A DNA stretch of 52,244 bases from SAR324 cluster bacterium (GTDB lineage Bacteria > SAR324 > JACQKK01). Shown one piece after another: positions 17,879 to 26,468 of this stretch (its first letter is position 1; each line of letters starts with the position of its first letter). The position numbers were made by a program, and so were the translations under genes. Under the pieces are notes generated by a model, which did no database searches, had not been told where the DNA came from, and saw only the letters and a program-made list of their open reading frames with translations. The stretch lies in NCBI GenBank assembly GCA_022574555.1, contig JACZRV010000014.1, forward strand, positions 1 to 52,244, in the 5' to 3' direction.

Positions 17879-18904
17879 ATGAATCGATTGCGAATTGCCT
17901 TGCCCCTGGCGGGATTGGCCCTGTTCGTGTCGGCGTGCGGTACGAACGACGTGACCCCTCCCCAAAACGCTGACCCGCCCCGCAAACAGGCCGCACAGTC
18001 CGAGCCTCTTCCTAGCGACGCTCCCGAACCTCCGAAACCGGTCGAGCCACCCTATCCAGCCAAGGCCGAGGAGCCGCTGGAACCACCAGCCGGCCCGCCT
18101 CCCGTGAATCTGGAGCACCAGGCCACATTGCTGGCAGAGGAACCTCTCACCATTTCGCCCGAGGACCGTCTTGCCGTGGAGCAGATGGAAGAGGAACTCG
18201 CCAGATCCGACGCGCTTTTGCGGGAGGAAGGATCGCAGCCCGACGATGGGGGGCTTGCGGACGATCTGTCCCGGGGAGGCGAATTGCCAGACGACGAAGC
18301 CCTGTTGCTTTCGATCGCAGACGAGGATGACCTGACCATCGCCGAGGCCTACGAACCGTACGCTGACGAGGATTTTCTGCTGAGCGGTGACGAGTACGAT
18401 CTCGACGACCCGGCAGATGTGGAAGCGCTGCTGCGCGAAGAATTCGGCGACGCTCCGGCCGGAGGGGAGGAACCCCTCGTGGCCGGCATCCAAACCTATA
18501 CAGGGACGCTCGCCGATTTATCCGCAATGGAGATCGTCTATTTCCAATTTGACCACGCGAACCTCTCCGGCGAGGCCATGGCCGAGCTTGACAAAAACAT
18601 CGTCTGGCTAAAGGCCAATCCCGATCTGCGCGTGCGCGTGGAAGGCCATTGCGACGAGCGGGGCACATCCGAGTACAACCTGGCGCTCGGGCAGAGAAGA
18701 GCTGGCCGTGTTGTCGATTACCTGATCGCCAACGGCGTCAACGCCGATCGGCTTATCGCCGTCAGTTTTGGGGAGGAAATTCCCCGCTCCTTCGACCATA
18801 CCGAGGAAGCCTGGAAAAAGAACCGGCGCGTGGAATTCTCGCCGGCGGAAGGCGAACCGGGTGACGGCCTTAGCCAGACTTTGGCGGAGCAGCCCACGCC
18901 CTGA
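17879..18904 (+). CDS. OmpA/Pal-type peptidoglycan-binding lipoprotein with long acidic linker
   Basis: Predicted outer-membrane lipoprotein of 341 residues. The signal peptide ends in a lipobox (LFVSAC). The C-terminal 110 residues are an OmpA-like peptidoglycan-binding domain: VYFQFDHANLSGEAMAELD, VEGHCDERGTSEYNLALGQR with the Asp and Arg that contact diaminopimelate, and KKNRRVEF. This matches Pal most closely. Between them lies a linker of roughly 190 residues, proline-rich at first and then extremely acidic, whereas ordinary Pal proteins have about 150-180 residues in total. I chose the ATG at 17879 because AGGTG lies seven bases before it; the ATG at 17873 is too close to that site. No tolQRAB or ybgF is adjacent, so a true Pal role is uncertain. 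Confidence 0.85.
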   Translation: MNRLRIALPLAGLALFVSACGTNDVTPPQNADPPRKQAAQSEPLPSDAPEPPKPVEPPYPAKAEEPLEPPAGPPPVNLEHQATLLAEEPLTISPEDRLAVEQMEEELARSDALLREEGSQPDDGGLADDLSRGGELPDDEALLLSIADEDDLTIAEAYEPYADEDFLLSGDEYDLDDPADVEALLREEFGDAPAGGEEPLVAGIQTYTGTLADLSAMEIVYFQFDHANLSGEAMAELDKNIVWLKANPDLRVRVEGHCDERGTSEYNLALGQRRAGRVVDYLIANGVNADRLIAVSFGEEIPRSFDHTEEAWKKNRRVEFSPAEGEPGDGLSQTLAEQPTP

Positions 18905-19154
18905 GGAGACCTGCGTCTCGATGGGGCCTTCATGTAGGTCTGATTTTCGCCCGCTCTTGTACCTACTCCATCAGGCCAAGCTCACGTACTTGATAAGAGT
19001 AACGGCAAGTTTCTACTCCCGGCTGCCTTTCTATTTTAACCGCCAGTGCCGCTCATTAGACGGACCGAGTCTAAACCTTGACAAGTCGGCGCGGGGTTGT
19101 TCACTTTGACGGGGACCAATTTGCAATCTTCCTGACAATTCCGGGATAGGACCC

Positions 19155-21053
19155 ATGGAGCCGCAAAGCGTAGAACGCAAGCTGACGGCGATCCTCAGCG
19201 CCGACGTGAAGGGTTACAGCCGCCTCATGGGGGACGACGAGGAGGCGACCCTGCACACCCTCACCGCCTACCGCGACGTATTTTCCTCCCACATCGATCA
19301 CCATCGGGGGCGCGTGGTGAATACGCCGGGGGATGCGATCCTGGCCGAGTTCGCCAGCGTGGTGGACGCGGTGGCCTGCGCCGTGGAGATCCAGCGCGAA
19401 CTGGCCGAGCGCAATGCTGAATTGCCGGACGCTCGGCGGATGGCGTTTCGTATCGGCATCAACCTGGGTGATGTGCTGGTCAAGGAGGGCGCCCTTTACG
19501 GCGACGGGGTCAACATCGCCGCGCGGCTGGAATCCCTGGCCGATCCCGGCGGCATCTGCATCTCCGGCAAGGTGCACGCGGAGGTCGAGACCAAGCTGCC
19601 CTTGCAGTACGAGTCCATGGGCGAGCAGACGGTGAAGAACATCAAAAAGCCCGTCCCGGTCTATCGCGTGCTGAGCCAACCGGGTGCCGCCGCGCACCGG
19701 GTGGTGCGGGCCAGGCGGCTGATGATGCGATCCTGGCGCCGGGCGGCCGTGGCTGCCGCGGCCGGGCTGATCGTCGCGGGCGTGATCGCTGCGGGATATT
19801 ACTTCAGCCGCCTGGGCGATGCGCCAAGCGAAACCACGAAAGGGGCAGCCGGCAAGATCGAAAAGGCCTCCATCGCGGTGCTTCCCTTCGTAAACCTGAG
19901 CGGCGATCCCGAGCTGGAACACTTCGGAGACGGCCTGACCGAAGACATCATCACCAGCCTTTCAAAGTATCAGGAATTGTCGGTCACCGCCCGCAACTCG
20001 GTGTTCGCCTACAAGAACAAGCCGGTGGACGTGCGCCAAGTGGCCGAGGCATTGGGCGTGGGCTACGTGCTGGAGGGGAGTGTCCGCATCTCCGAGGCGG
20101 AGAATCGGGTGCGCGTGACGGCGCAGCTGATCGACGGTGCGACGGGAAATCATCTCTGGGCGGAGAAGTACGACCGCACCATGGAAAGCGTGTTCGACCT
20201 GCAGGACGAAATTACCGACAAGATTTCAGTGGCGCTGGACGTGGCGCTATTGGAAGGCGAGCTCAGTGAGGAGCGGCGGAGCACCACCGAAAGCGCGCAG
20301 GCCTACGAGTTGTTCAAGCGGGCCAATGAGTTGTATTCCCTGGAAACGATCGAGGCGAATACCAAGGCGAAGGAACTATCGCGACAGGTCATCGCATTGG
20401 ATCCGGAATCGCCCCTGGGTTGGATGCAGTTGGCGTTTTGCCATTGGGAGGATTTGGTCTTGGGCGGCTGGAGCCAACATCCACAAAAGGATCTGGATCA
20501 GGCATACCAGTCGATCAGCAAGTCTATCGCCATCGATGATTCCATGCCCGAAAACTACATGTTGCTCGGATTCCTCCATCTTTACGCGAAACGATACGCT
20601 GAAGCCCGAGCTGAAGCAGAGCACGCGGTGAACCTTTCACCCAACAACGCGGATGGCGTAGGCGTCCTTGGGCAGATTTTGAATTTCCTGGGTGAGCCGA
20701 AAGAAGCGATCGTGAATTTGGAAAAGGCATTTCGTCTCGCTCCAACACCGCCGAAGTGGCTGCATCCCGAGCTTGGCCATGCCTACTTCCTGATTGCGCA
20801 ATACGACAAGGCCGTTGAGGTCCTACAGCAGGGTGTGTCCCGATTTCCGGATTACTACCGTGGCTATCTATACCTGGCGGCTGCTTATGGGGCGCTGGGG
20901 CGGGAATCGGAGGCCGAAATGGCCGTGGCTCAGGTTCTTCGAATGAGGCCCAATTTCACCGTGGAAGAGCTCGAACCGTGGATTCTGCAACACAAGAACC
21001 CGGATCATGTGGAACATCTCCGCAACGGCTTGCGCCAGGCTGGGCTAAAGTAG
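19155..21053 (+). CDS. Class III nucleotidyl cyclase with TolB-like and TPR domains
   Basis: A 632-residue membrane protein. Residues 1-175 are a class III adenylate/guanylate cyclase domain: metal aspartates D17 (LSADVKGYSRL) and D60 (NTPGDAILAEF) and the transition-state pair N120/R124 (DGVNIAARLE) are present. The usual base-selecting lysine before the second aspartate is asparagine (N56 region), so nucleotide specificity cannot be read directly. One membrane segment lies at about 198-217. Residues 237 to about 350 form the TolB/FlgO-like domain common in this family (ASIAVLPFVNLSGD, FGDGLTEDI, VGYVLEGSVR, GNHLWAEKYDR). TPR-like helical repeats follow to the end, probably outside the cytoplasm. 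It would make cAMP or cGMP in response to an envelope signal. ATAGGACCC precedes the ATG. Confidence 0.88.
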   Translation: MEPQSVERKLTAILSADVKGYSRLMGDDEEATLHTLTAYRDVFSSHIDHHRGRVVNTPGDAILAEFASVVDAVACAVEIQRELAERNAELPDARRMAFRIGINLGDVLVKEGALYGDGVNIAARLESLADPGGICISGKVHAEVETKLPLQYESMGEQTVKNIKKPVPVYRVLSQPGAAAHRVVRARRLMMRSWRRAAVAAAAGLIVAGVIAAGYYFSRLGDAPSETTKGAAGKIEKASIAVLPFVNLSGDPELEHFGDGLTEDIITSLSKYQELSVTARNSVFAYKNKPVDVRQVAEALGVGYVLEGSVRISEAENRVRVTAQLIDGATGNHLWAEKYDRTMESVFDLQDEITDKISVALDVALLEGELSEERRSTTESAQAYELFKRANELYSLETIEANTKAKELSRQVIALDPESPLGWMQLAFCHWEDLVLGGWSQHPQKDLDQAYQSISKSIAIDDSMPENYMLLGFLHLYAKRYAEARAEAEHAVNLSPNNADGVGVLGQILNFLGEPKEAIVNLEKAFRLAPTPPKWLHPELGHAYFLIAQYDKAVEVLQQGVSRFPDYYRGYLYLAAAYGALGRESEAEMAVAQVLRMRPNFTVEELEPWILQHKNPDHVEHLRNGLRQAGLK

Positions 21054-21080
21054 GCGATCCCCACCCCGCCCTTCGGGCAA

Positions 21081-21104
21081 CCCCTCCCCGTGCACGGGGA
21101 GGGG
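21081..21104. terminator. Strong GC-rich hairpin after the cyclase gene
   Basis: CCCCTCCCCG, a four-base TGCA loop, then its exact complement: a perfect 10-bp stem 27 bases after the cyclase stop codon. It is followed by GAAAATAG on the plus strand instead of a T-run. It can serve as a plus-strand terminator or RNA-stabilising hairpin, or be a copy of a dispersed intergenic palindrome. Confidence 0.55.
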
Positions 21105-21205
21105 AAAATAGACCGCAATATATACACGCGCGGGAAGGGCAAGGTTAAAGGTCTCCCATCGTAGCTGAACTGTTCGAATCTTCCTGAATCAAGCTCATCG
21201 AGGAT

Positions 21206-21337
21206 CTATAAGGCCCGCACTCGGATATCCGACCACTCGATGGCGCGGCCCGAGTGCTGGAACAAGCCGAAGGATGCCGCGTGCTGCCGAAAGCGAAAGG
21301 TCTGGGACGTGCCATAATCCAGTCGAATCGCCGCCAT
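21206..21337 (-). CDS. Small hypothetical ORF or gene remnant
   Basis: A 43-residue frame starting MAAIRLDYGTSQ and ending SDIRVRAL, 13 bases downstream of the kdsD stop codon on the same strand. The composition looks protein-like, with an aromatic and beta-rich pattern (FRFRQHAASFGLFQHSG) resembling the end of a secreted beta-sandwich domain. It could be a small gene co-transcribed with kdsD or the last piece of a lost gene. No Shine-Dalgarno is evident and the overlapping frame at 21145-21354 competes with it. Confidence 0.25.
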   Translation of the reverse strand: MAAIRLDYGTSQTFRFRQHAASFGLFQHSGRAIEWSDIRVRAL

Positions 21338-21350
21338 ACCAATCCGAGAC

Positions 21351-22397
21351 TCAATAATCGATGGCTCGCAACACCTCGTAGAGGCCGATGATACCGACGG
21401 GGCGCTCCTCGTTGTCGACCACGATGAGGGCCCGGATGTTGTGAGTCTCCATCACGTTCAGGGCACGGGCGGCCAGGGCGTCGGGGGGGATGGTGCGTGG
21501 CGATTGAGTCACGAAGGCGGCGATGGGCAAACTCATGAAACCGAGTTTAGGGTCCTTCAGGTGCAGCCGCGTCAGGTCTCCCATGGAAAAGACACCGGTG
21601 AGCCGATCGCCGGCATCGACCACCGCGGTCAGGCCGTAGCTCTTCTCCTGCAACTCGCTGAGCACCTCCTTGACCGGCATCGATTCCCGCACCAGGGGCA
21701 GCTTGTCCCCCGTATCCATCAGGTCCGCCACTGTGATCAGCAATTGCTTGCCCAGGCTTCCGCCCGGGTGAAACAGGGCGTAGTTTTCCGGGGTGAAATC
21801 CTTCAGCCGCAGCAGGCAGACGGCCAGGGTATCCCCCATGGCCAGGGCCGCGGTGGTGCTGGCCGTGGGGGTCAGGTCCATGGGGCAGGCTTCCTGGGCC
21901 ACCGAGACATCCAGGTGCTCCTCCGCCCGGCGGGCCAGTTCCGATTCCGGATTGCCGGTCATGGCGATCAGGGGCAATCCCATGCGCCGGATCGGCCCCA
22001 GCAGGCGCAGCACTTCCTCGGTGCTGCCTGAATTGGAGATGGCCAACACCAGGTCGTTGCGTCCCAGCATGCCGAGATCGCCGTGGATGGCTTCGGCGGG
22101 ATGAAGAAAGAAGGCCCGCGTGCCCGTGCTGGCCAACGTGGCCGCAATCTTGATGCCGATATGGCCGCTCTTGCCCATGCCGGTGACGGCGACCTTGCCA
22201 TCCTTGGCGCCGCATTCGAGCATCAGCTTCACGGAACGCTCGAAGGATGCGCCCAGTCGCGGGATCAGTCCCTGGAGGCCCTGTATTTCGATTTCCAGAG
22301 CCCGGCGGGCTTCGTTGAGAATTTCGCTGGTCACACAAGGCCTTGCCGCTGTCGTGAGCGCGCCCGGCTCCCCGGCGTCTCTTTCTTTGCGGATCAT
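21351..22397 (-). CDS. kdsD: Arabinose-5-phosphate isomerase (KpsF/GutQ/KdsD family)
   Basis: Converts ribulose 5-phosphate to arabinose 5-phosphate, the precursor of Kdo for lipopolysaccharide. The 348-residue protein has an N-terminal SIS domain (VTGMGKSGHIGIKIAATLAS, FFLHPAEAIHGDLGML, ISNSGSTEEVLRLL, LTPTASTTAALAMGD) and two C-terminal CBS domains from about residue 220 (GVFSMGDLTR; THNIRALIVVD). This is the full family architecture. The first about 20 residues extend beyond typical family members, so a later GTG (V22, 22334) may be the real start. It follows the Rid-family gene by ten bases, suggesting one transcript. kdsA, kdsB, kdsC and lpt genes are absent here, so a kpsF or gutQ paralogue cannot be excluded. 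Confidence 0.93.
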   Translation of the reverse strand: MIRKERDAGEPGALTTAARPCVTSEILNEARRALEIEIQGLQGLIPRLGASFERSVKLMLECGAKDGKVAVTGMGKSGHIGIKIAATLASTGTRAFFLHPAEAIHGDLGMLGRNDLVLAISNSGSTEEVLRLLGPIRRMGLPLIAMTGNPESELARRAEEHLDVSVAQEACPMDLTPTASTTAALAMGDTLAVCLLRLKDFTPENYALFHPGGSLGKQLLITVADLMDTGDKLPLVRESMPVKEVLSELQEKSYGLTAVVDAGDRLTGVFSMGDLTRLHLKDPKLGFMSLPIAAFVTQSPRTIPPDALAARALNVMETHNIRALIVVDNEERPVGIIGLYEVLRAIDY

Positions 22398-22407
22398 GGA
22401 TTGCGGA

Positions 22408-22824
22408 TCATGGATCGAGCACGGCGATGGCGTCGATTTCGATCAGGGCATCCGGATGCACGAAGTCGTTGATGGATACCATGGTCGACGCGGGCAGGGA
22501 ATCGGGGTCGAAATATTCCAGCCGGGCGTCGTGGATTTCGCGGAATCCGCTCATGTCCTTGATGAAGACGGTGACCTTGACGATGTCGGAGAAGGTGCCT
22601 CCGGCCTGATCGAGCACCTGCTTGATGTTCTCCAGCACCTGACGCGTCTGGGCGCCAATATCGCCCTTGCCCACCAACTGCCGGTTCTCGTCGAAGGCGA
22701 GCTGTCCCGATATGAAGAGCAACTCGCCGCGGCCCACCTTCACGCCGTTGGAAAACGCCACCTTGCCCGCGAACGTCCCCTCGTCGGCCAGCTCCCCTCC
22801 CAGGGGATAGATAGTTTTTGCCAT
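22408..22824 (-). CDS. RidA/YjgF-family protein lacking the catalytic arginine
   Basis: A 138-residue Rid-superfamily protein. Family features are LLFISGQLAFDENRQLVGKGD, the helix QTRQVLENIKQVLDQAGG, VKVTVFIKDMSGFREIH and the C-terminal IEIDAIAV. RidA enzymes hydrolyse reactive enamines and imines using an arginine in a PARSxV-like motif (Arg105 in E. coli). Here the motif reads LPASTMVSI, with Ser113 in its place, which points to a Rid subfamily without classical 2-aminoacrylate deaminase activity. The start at 22824 follows GAGGAAC by about seven bases; the frame runs upstream to 22953 without homology. It is the first gene of a likely pair with kdsD. Confidence 0.85.
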   Translation of the reverse strand: MAKTIYPLGGELADEGTFAGKVAFSNGVKVGRGELLFISGQLAFDENRQLVGKGDIGAQTRQVLENIKQVLDQAGGTFSDIVKVTVFIKDMSGFREIHDARLEYFDPDSLPASTMVSINDFVHPDALIEIDAIAVLDP

Positions 22825-22992
22825 ATGCGCGTTCCTCCGCTCTATGATTTCGGCAACTCGGTTTTGGGCAGTTTGGTCACAACCCCCGGTCGCATTTTCG
22901 CTGCTGGACCGGACGGCACCCGCCTTTCCGGAGCCGCGTCGGGGCCGCGGCACCGGATGGATCTGATAATCGGAGTCGGGTCAGGAATGGAA

Positions 22993-24978
22993 CTACCGAA
23001 TCTCTTCCAGGAAGGGATCGTTGAGCTCGTCGCGGATGCTTTCGCCGGTACTTTCTTCCTTGAAGATCACCTCACCCGATGCTTCCGTTCCCGCCGGCAG
23101 GCGTTCGATGGTGGCGTATCCGAAAACGCCTCGGTCGTTCAGGTATTGCTCATCGATGGGGTGGCCCGTTTGGGTGGAGACCGAGTTCTCGTAATTCTCC
23201 TGGAGTTGAGGCTTGAGGGGGCCTTTGGGCACCTCGGGTTCGGGCGGCGCTGCAGCCTCCGCCACGGGCGCCTCTGGCGCGGCGACCGGAGCAGGTGGCG
23301 CCGTGAGAATGACGGCGATGTTACCGGCACCGGTGGCCTGAGCCGCGTCGGTGACGGTGATCGTCAATAGGTGCGCACCCGCGCCCATCTCCGCGAAGAA
23401 CTCGGCCGGAATCACGATTGCCGCTTTCGGTTCACCGCCCACCAGATCCGGCGGAAGGTTCGCGGTCACGTCCTCCCCGTCGATGGAGACCTGCCAACTG
23501 ACCACCGGGCGATTTACCACTACGACCAGATTGCCCAAACGCTCCACAGAAATCGCCGGCTCGCCACCACCGATGGTCACGGTGAGCGCGGCCGCCGGTT
23601 CCGCCGACGGCGTGGGAACAGCGGTGGCGGCGGCTGCCCCGGCCACTGCTGCGCCAGCTACTGCGCCGCCGGGTGCGGCACCTGGCAGGGGAATCCCCGG
23701 CCCACCGGCAAGCGATGTGGCTTGCAGTGCCTGCAATTTCGCCGGCGGGATCGGCGTCGGTGGGAGTGGTAATTCGCCTGCGGCCACCGAAGTGGTCATG
23801 CCGGCCGGCACGTCCACCTCTCCCAGCCCATCGGCATCGGCGACGCCCAGCAATCCATCGACCGTCGAGACTTCGGTCCCCGCCTCGGAGGCGATGGCCT
23901 CGAAGTCGGTGCCCTTGATACCGATCGTTGCGGTGGGGGTTTGCACCTTCATCTGATTCGGCATCAGTTTTTCTTTGATGAGGGCACGCATCTGACCGAT
24001 CAGGGAGAAAAGTAAGGAACTCTCTTCCTGCACTTCGGGCAGGTACTCATTGATTTTGAATTTCGTCTCGCCGGTCAGACCGATCGTGTCTTCATTGGTA
24101 AACTCCACCCGCACCTGCTGCCCGTCCATCGTGAGCAACTCGTCCCCCTTGAATATGGGGATGCGCTCGCCGGTAAGCAGGGAATCCTGGCCGTGGCGAT
24201 TTACCGTCAGTTTTTTGTCGTTCGGAAGCGCATCGGCCACATTCTCGTATGGCCCGGCGGCCTCGAACCCCGGGATCAGGGACCAAGCCTGGAACGGATC
24301 TTCCTCCGCGGCGGCCGCTTCCACCCGCGGTTTTTCCGGATCGAGTACCAGCCGCTGTCCAGGCTGGAGGCCCTTTGGCGTTTCGCTGTCGGGGGGCGGG
24401 GGCGGAAATTCCGCCGGATCGAGCGGGATCAGCTCTCCCTCGACCAGGGTGATGGACGGCGTTGCGGCCCAACCGTTAAAAAAGAGATGGGCACTCTTGG
24501 TCTCCAGCCGAAAGCCGTTGATGCGCAAAATGCGGGCAGGTTCTTCCTCTTCTGCGTCCGTGTCGATGAGTAGATGCACGGCGCCGGTGAGGGTGTAACC
24601 CGGTTCCCCGGTCTGCTCGTCCACCACCCGCACAGCCGATGCTCCCGTGCTCAGGGTGGCTACTTCCCTTAGGGCAAAGGAAAGCACGACGGTGGACTCC
24701 GGCGGCGCCTTGGTCAGCGAACCGGGCTCGGCGCCTTCGGCCAGGCGGCCGCTTTGCAGCTTCTGTCCAGGCTCGAATTCCGTTTCTGCGGTAGGTTGCA
24801 GCTGCCCGTCTTGCTCGAGCAGGAGTTCCCCGCTCCGTTGCAGGACGACGACGTTTTGGGCAAGCGCTACGCTCCCCATAGCGCACATCAGGAGTGCGAC
24901 GAGGACCATTCGTTTGCAAACGAGAGGGACCGGATTGACGGCGGTATGCCGCTCCGTGGTCCATCTGTCGATCGGCAT
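22993..24978 (-). CDS. Secreted FecR-domain protein
   Basis: A 661-residue protein with a Sec signal peptide ending near residue 40 (MVLVALLMCAMGSVALA). A FecR-type domain lies at about 265-370: IFKGDELLTMDGQQVRVEF, DTIGLTGETKFKI and the hallmark VQTPTATIGIKGTDFEA. An earlier stretch (residues 60-200) looks like a second, weaker FecR-like module. An alanine/proline/glycine-rich linker (about 420-480), an Ig-like segment on extracellular adhesin lines, and a charged tail follow. Classical FecR is a membrane anti-sigma factor; this form has no membrane helix after the signal peptide and no adjacent sigma-factor gene, so a structural or binding envelope role is likelier. It starts eight bases after the stop of the HEAT-type gene, with a GAGG site straddling the junction: a clear two-gene operon. 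Confidence 0.8.
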   Translation of the reverse strand: MPIDRWTTERHTAVNPVPLVCKRMVLVALLMCAMGSVALAQNVVVLQRSGELLLEQDGQLQPTAETEFEPGQKLQSGRLAEGAEPGSLTKAPPESTVVLSFALREVATLSTGASAVRVVDEQTGEPGYTLTGAVHLLIDTDAEEEEPARILRINGFRLETKSAHLFFNGWAATPSITLVEGELIPLDPAEFPPPPPDSETPKGLQPGQRLVLDPEKPRVEAAAAEEDPFQAWSLIPGFEAAGPYENVADALPNDKKLTVNRHGQDSLLTGERIPIFKGDELLTMDGQQVRVEFTNEDTIGLTGETKFKINEYLPEVQEESSLLFSLIGQMRALIKEKLMPNQMKVQTPTATIGIKGTDFEAIASEAGTEVSTVDGLLGVADADGLGEVDVPAGMTTSVAAGELPLPPTPIPPAKLQALQATSLAGGPGIPLPGAAPGGAVAGAAVAGAAAATAVPTPSAEPAAALTVTIGGGEPAISVERLGNLVVVVNRPVVSWQVSIDGEDVTANLPPDLVGGEPKAAIVIPAEFFAEMGAGAHLLTITVTDAAQATGAGNIAVILTAPPAPVAAPEAPVAEAAAPPEPEVPKGPLKPQLQENYENSVSTQTGHPIDEQYLNDRGVFGYATIERLPAGTEASGEVIFKEESTGESIRDELNDPFLEEIR

Positions 24979-24986
24979 AGGTAACC

Positions 24987-26468
24987 TCATTTCCATTTCG
25001 CGGCGCTGGCTTTGGTATCTGCATACTTGGTGTACTGGGCCAGTTGATTCATGCGGGTCAGCACTTCCATCCTGACACCCCAACTGGTGGAACTGGCACG
25101 GCCCAGAGTGCTCAATTGTTCAAAGGCGTGTTGCCGGGTACCGGCTTGCAGTGCATCTCCTGCTTGCATGAAGATCAGGGCCACCAGGCGCCGGTGGATC
25201 CAGTGGGGCATCTGGGACAGTGCCAAAGCCCTCATCTCGTTCACGACCGGCACGATCAGCGACGTTTGGTCCGTCGCAGCCATCAGGCGGCCCAATTGCG
25301 CCATAGGTACCGTGGCCATGATGGATGTCCGGTGCAGGGCCACCAATTCGGCCATCGCCGACGCTGTGCGATAGTAAACCAATGCGGATTGGGCCTTGAA
25401 TGCCAGGATCACCATGGAATCCGTGACATAGCGCAACTTGTACTGGGAGATTTCGGGATTGGCGGCGATTTCCGCGAGTGCCGAAGCCGCGGAAAGGAGC
25501 TTGGCATGCTTGCCCGTGACTTCACGCTCTACTTTGGAAAGATAGGCCTCGATGTCCTCCAGATCTTCCTCGTCTTGAAGCTCTTCCAGGCTTTCCTCCA
25601 GCGATTCGGATGCCAGCCTGCGTTCCGTTTTCAGATCTCTCAATTCCTCCCGGACTTCGTCCACTTCGTCCTGGAAAATCGAGCCTTGCTGATTTTTGAT
25701 CAGGGCCGACGTGCGGGCTCGAATTTCCTTTTGGAGTGCCGGACTTTCAATTTCTCCGATCACGTCCCCCAGAATGTCCCACAGGGTCTCGATGGCGTCG
25801 GTGGCTTCCTCGGCCTGAGAAAGGCTCTTGATCCCCTGATGCAAGGCGATCCGCCGGATTTCGGTGTCGGAATCGCCCATCCTCTCGCCAATAGCCCCTG
25901 CCGCCGAATTGGCCAGGTCTTCCCATTCGGAGAGGGTTTGATTGACCACACGCCCCAGTCCGACCAATGCCCCATGCACGAGAATGAAGTTGTCGCTGTC
26001 GGCCAGATCGATCAATGTACCGACGGCTTCCTCGCTCCAGTCGAAATCGGCCAGTTGTTCCACCGAGGCGATGCGGATCAGTTGATTGAGAGCAATTTCG
26101 CGACGGCCAATGGAATGATCCTCCTCGATGGCTGCGTCAATGATGAAATCGAGTGCCTCTTCCTGCAAATCGTCGTCGATCTCGATACCATCGGGTGCTC
26201 CGATGCCCATCACCAGATCGGCAAGGACCGTGAGCGGGAAGATGGTGTCCCCGTCCTGAATGGGTTGCTCGCCCGAATCGATCAGCAATTCCAGGGCATC
26301 CTCCCGCACATCGTCGTCATCCGAGTACAGTTTGGCCCTGACTTGATTCAGAGCCCGCTGATAGTCTCCGATAGTCTGGTATTGGTTGCGATTGTCATAT
26401 ACGGTTTCAGCGAAACCGCTTTCCGCCAGGAGGAATGCGGCGACCAACAAGCCTACGACGATTCTCAT
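24987..26468 (-). CDS. Exported HEAT-repeat-like helical protein
   Basis: A 493-residue protein with a signal peptide (MRIVVGLLVAAFLLAESGFA, cleavage after about residue 20). The mature part is acidic and almost wholly helical. Repeating units of about 35-40 residues such as REDALELLIDSG, REIALNQLIRIAS and EIRRIALHQGIKSL fit HEAT or armadillo-like repeats. A probable coiled coil lies at about 265-325, where DEVDEVREELRDLKTERR and ESLEELQDEEDLEDIE dominate, and more helical repeats follow. No enzyme motif is visible. It is the first gene of an operon with the FecR-domain protein, so a shared periplasmic scaffold or binding function is inferred. I cannot assign it to a named family. Confidence 0.7.
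   Translation of the reverse strand: MRIVVGLLVAAFLLAESGFAETVYDNRNQYQTIGDYQRALNQVRAKLYSDDDDVREDALELLIDSGEQPIQDGDTIFPLTVLADLVMGIGAPDGIEIDDDLQEEALDFIIDAAIEEDHSIGRREIALNQLIRIASVEQLADFDWSEEAVGTLIDLADSDNFILVHGALVGLGRVVNQTLSEWEDLANSAAGAIGERMGDSDTEIRRIALHQGIKSLSQAEEATDAIETLWDILGDVIGEIESPALQKEIRARTSALIKNQQGSIFQDEVDEVREELRDLKTERRLASESLEESLEELQDEEDLEDIEAYLSKVEREVTGKHAKLLSAASALAEIAANPEISQYKLRYVTDSMVILAFKAQSALVYYRTASAMAELVALHRTSIMATVPMAQLGRLMAATDQTSLIVPVVNEMRALALSQMPHWIHRRLVALIFMQAGDALQAGTRQHAFEQLSTLGRASSTSWGVRMEVLTRMNQLAQYTKYADTKASAAKWK

Noticed and set aside
17654..18493. 279-residue minus-strand frame with repeated GKPIRETHSGNPF units
   Set aside because: The peptide repeat is only the translation of the 13-bp array, and the rest is antisense to the clearly coding OmpA-like gene.
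21171..21190. tRNA T-arm-like GTTCGAATC
   Set aside because: No acceptor stem, D-arm or anticodon arm could be built around it; the same string also occurs inside a coding gene near 41750.
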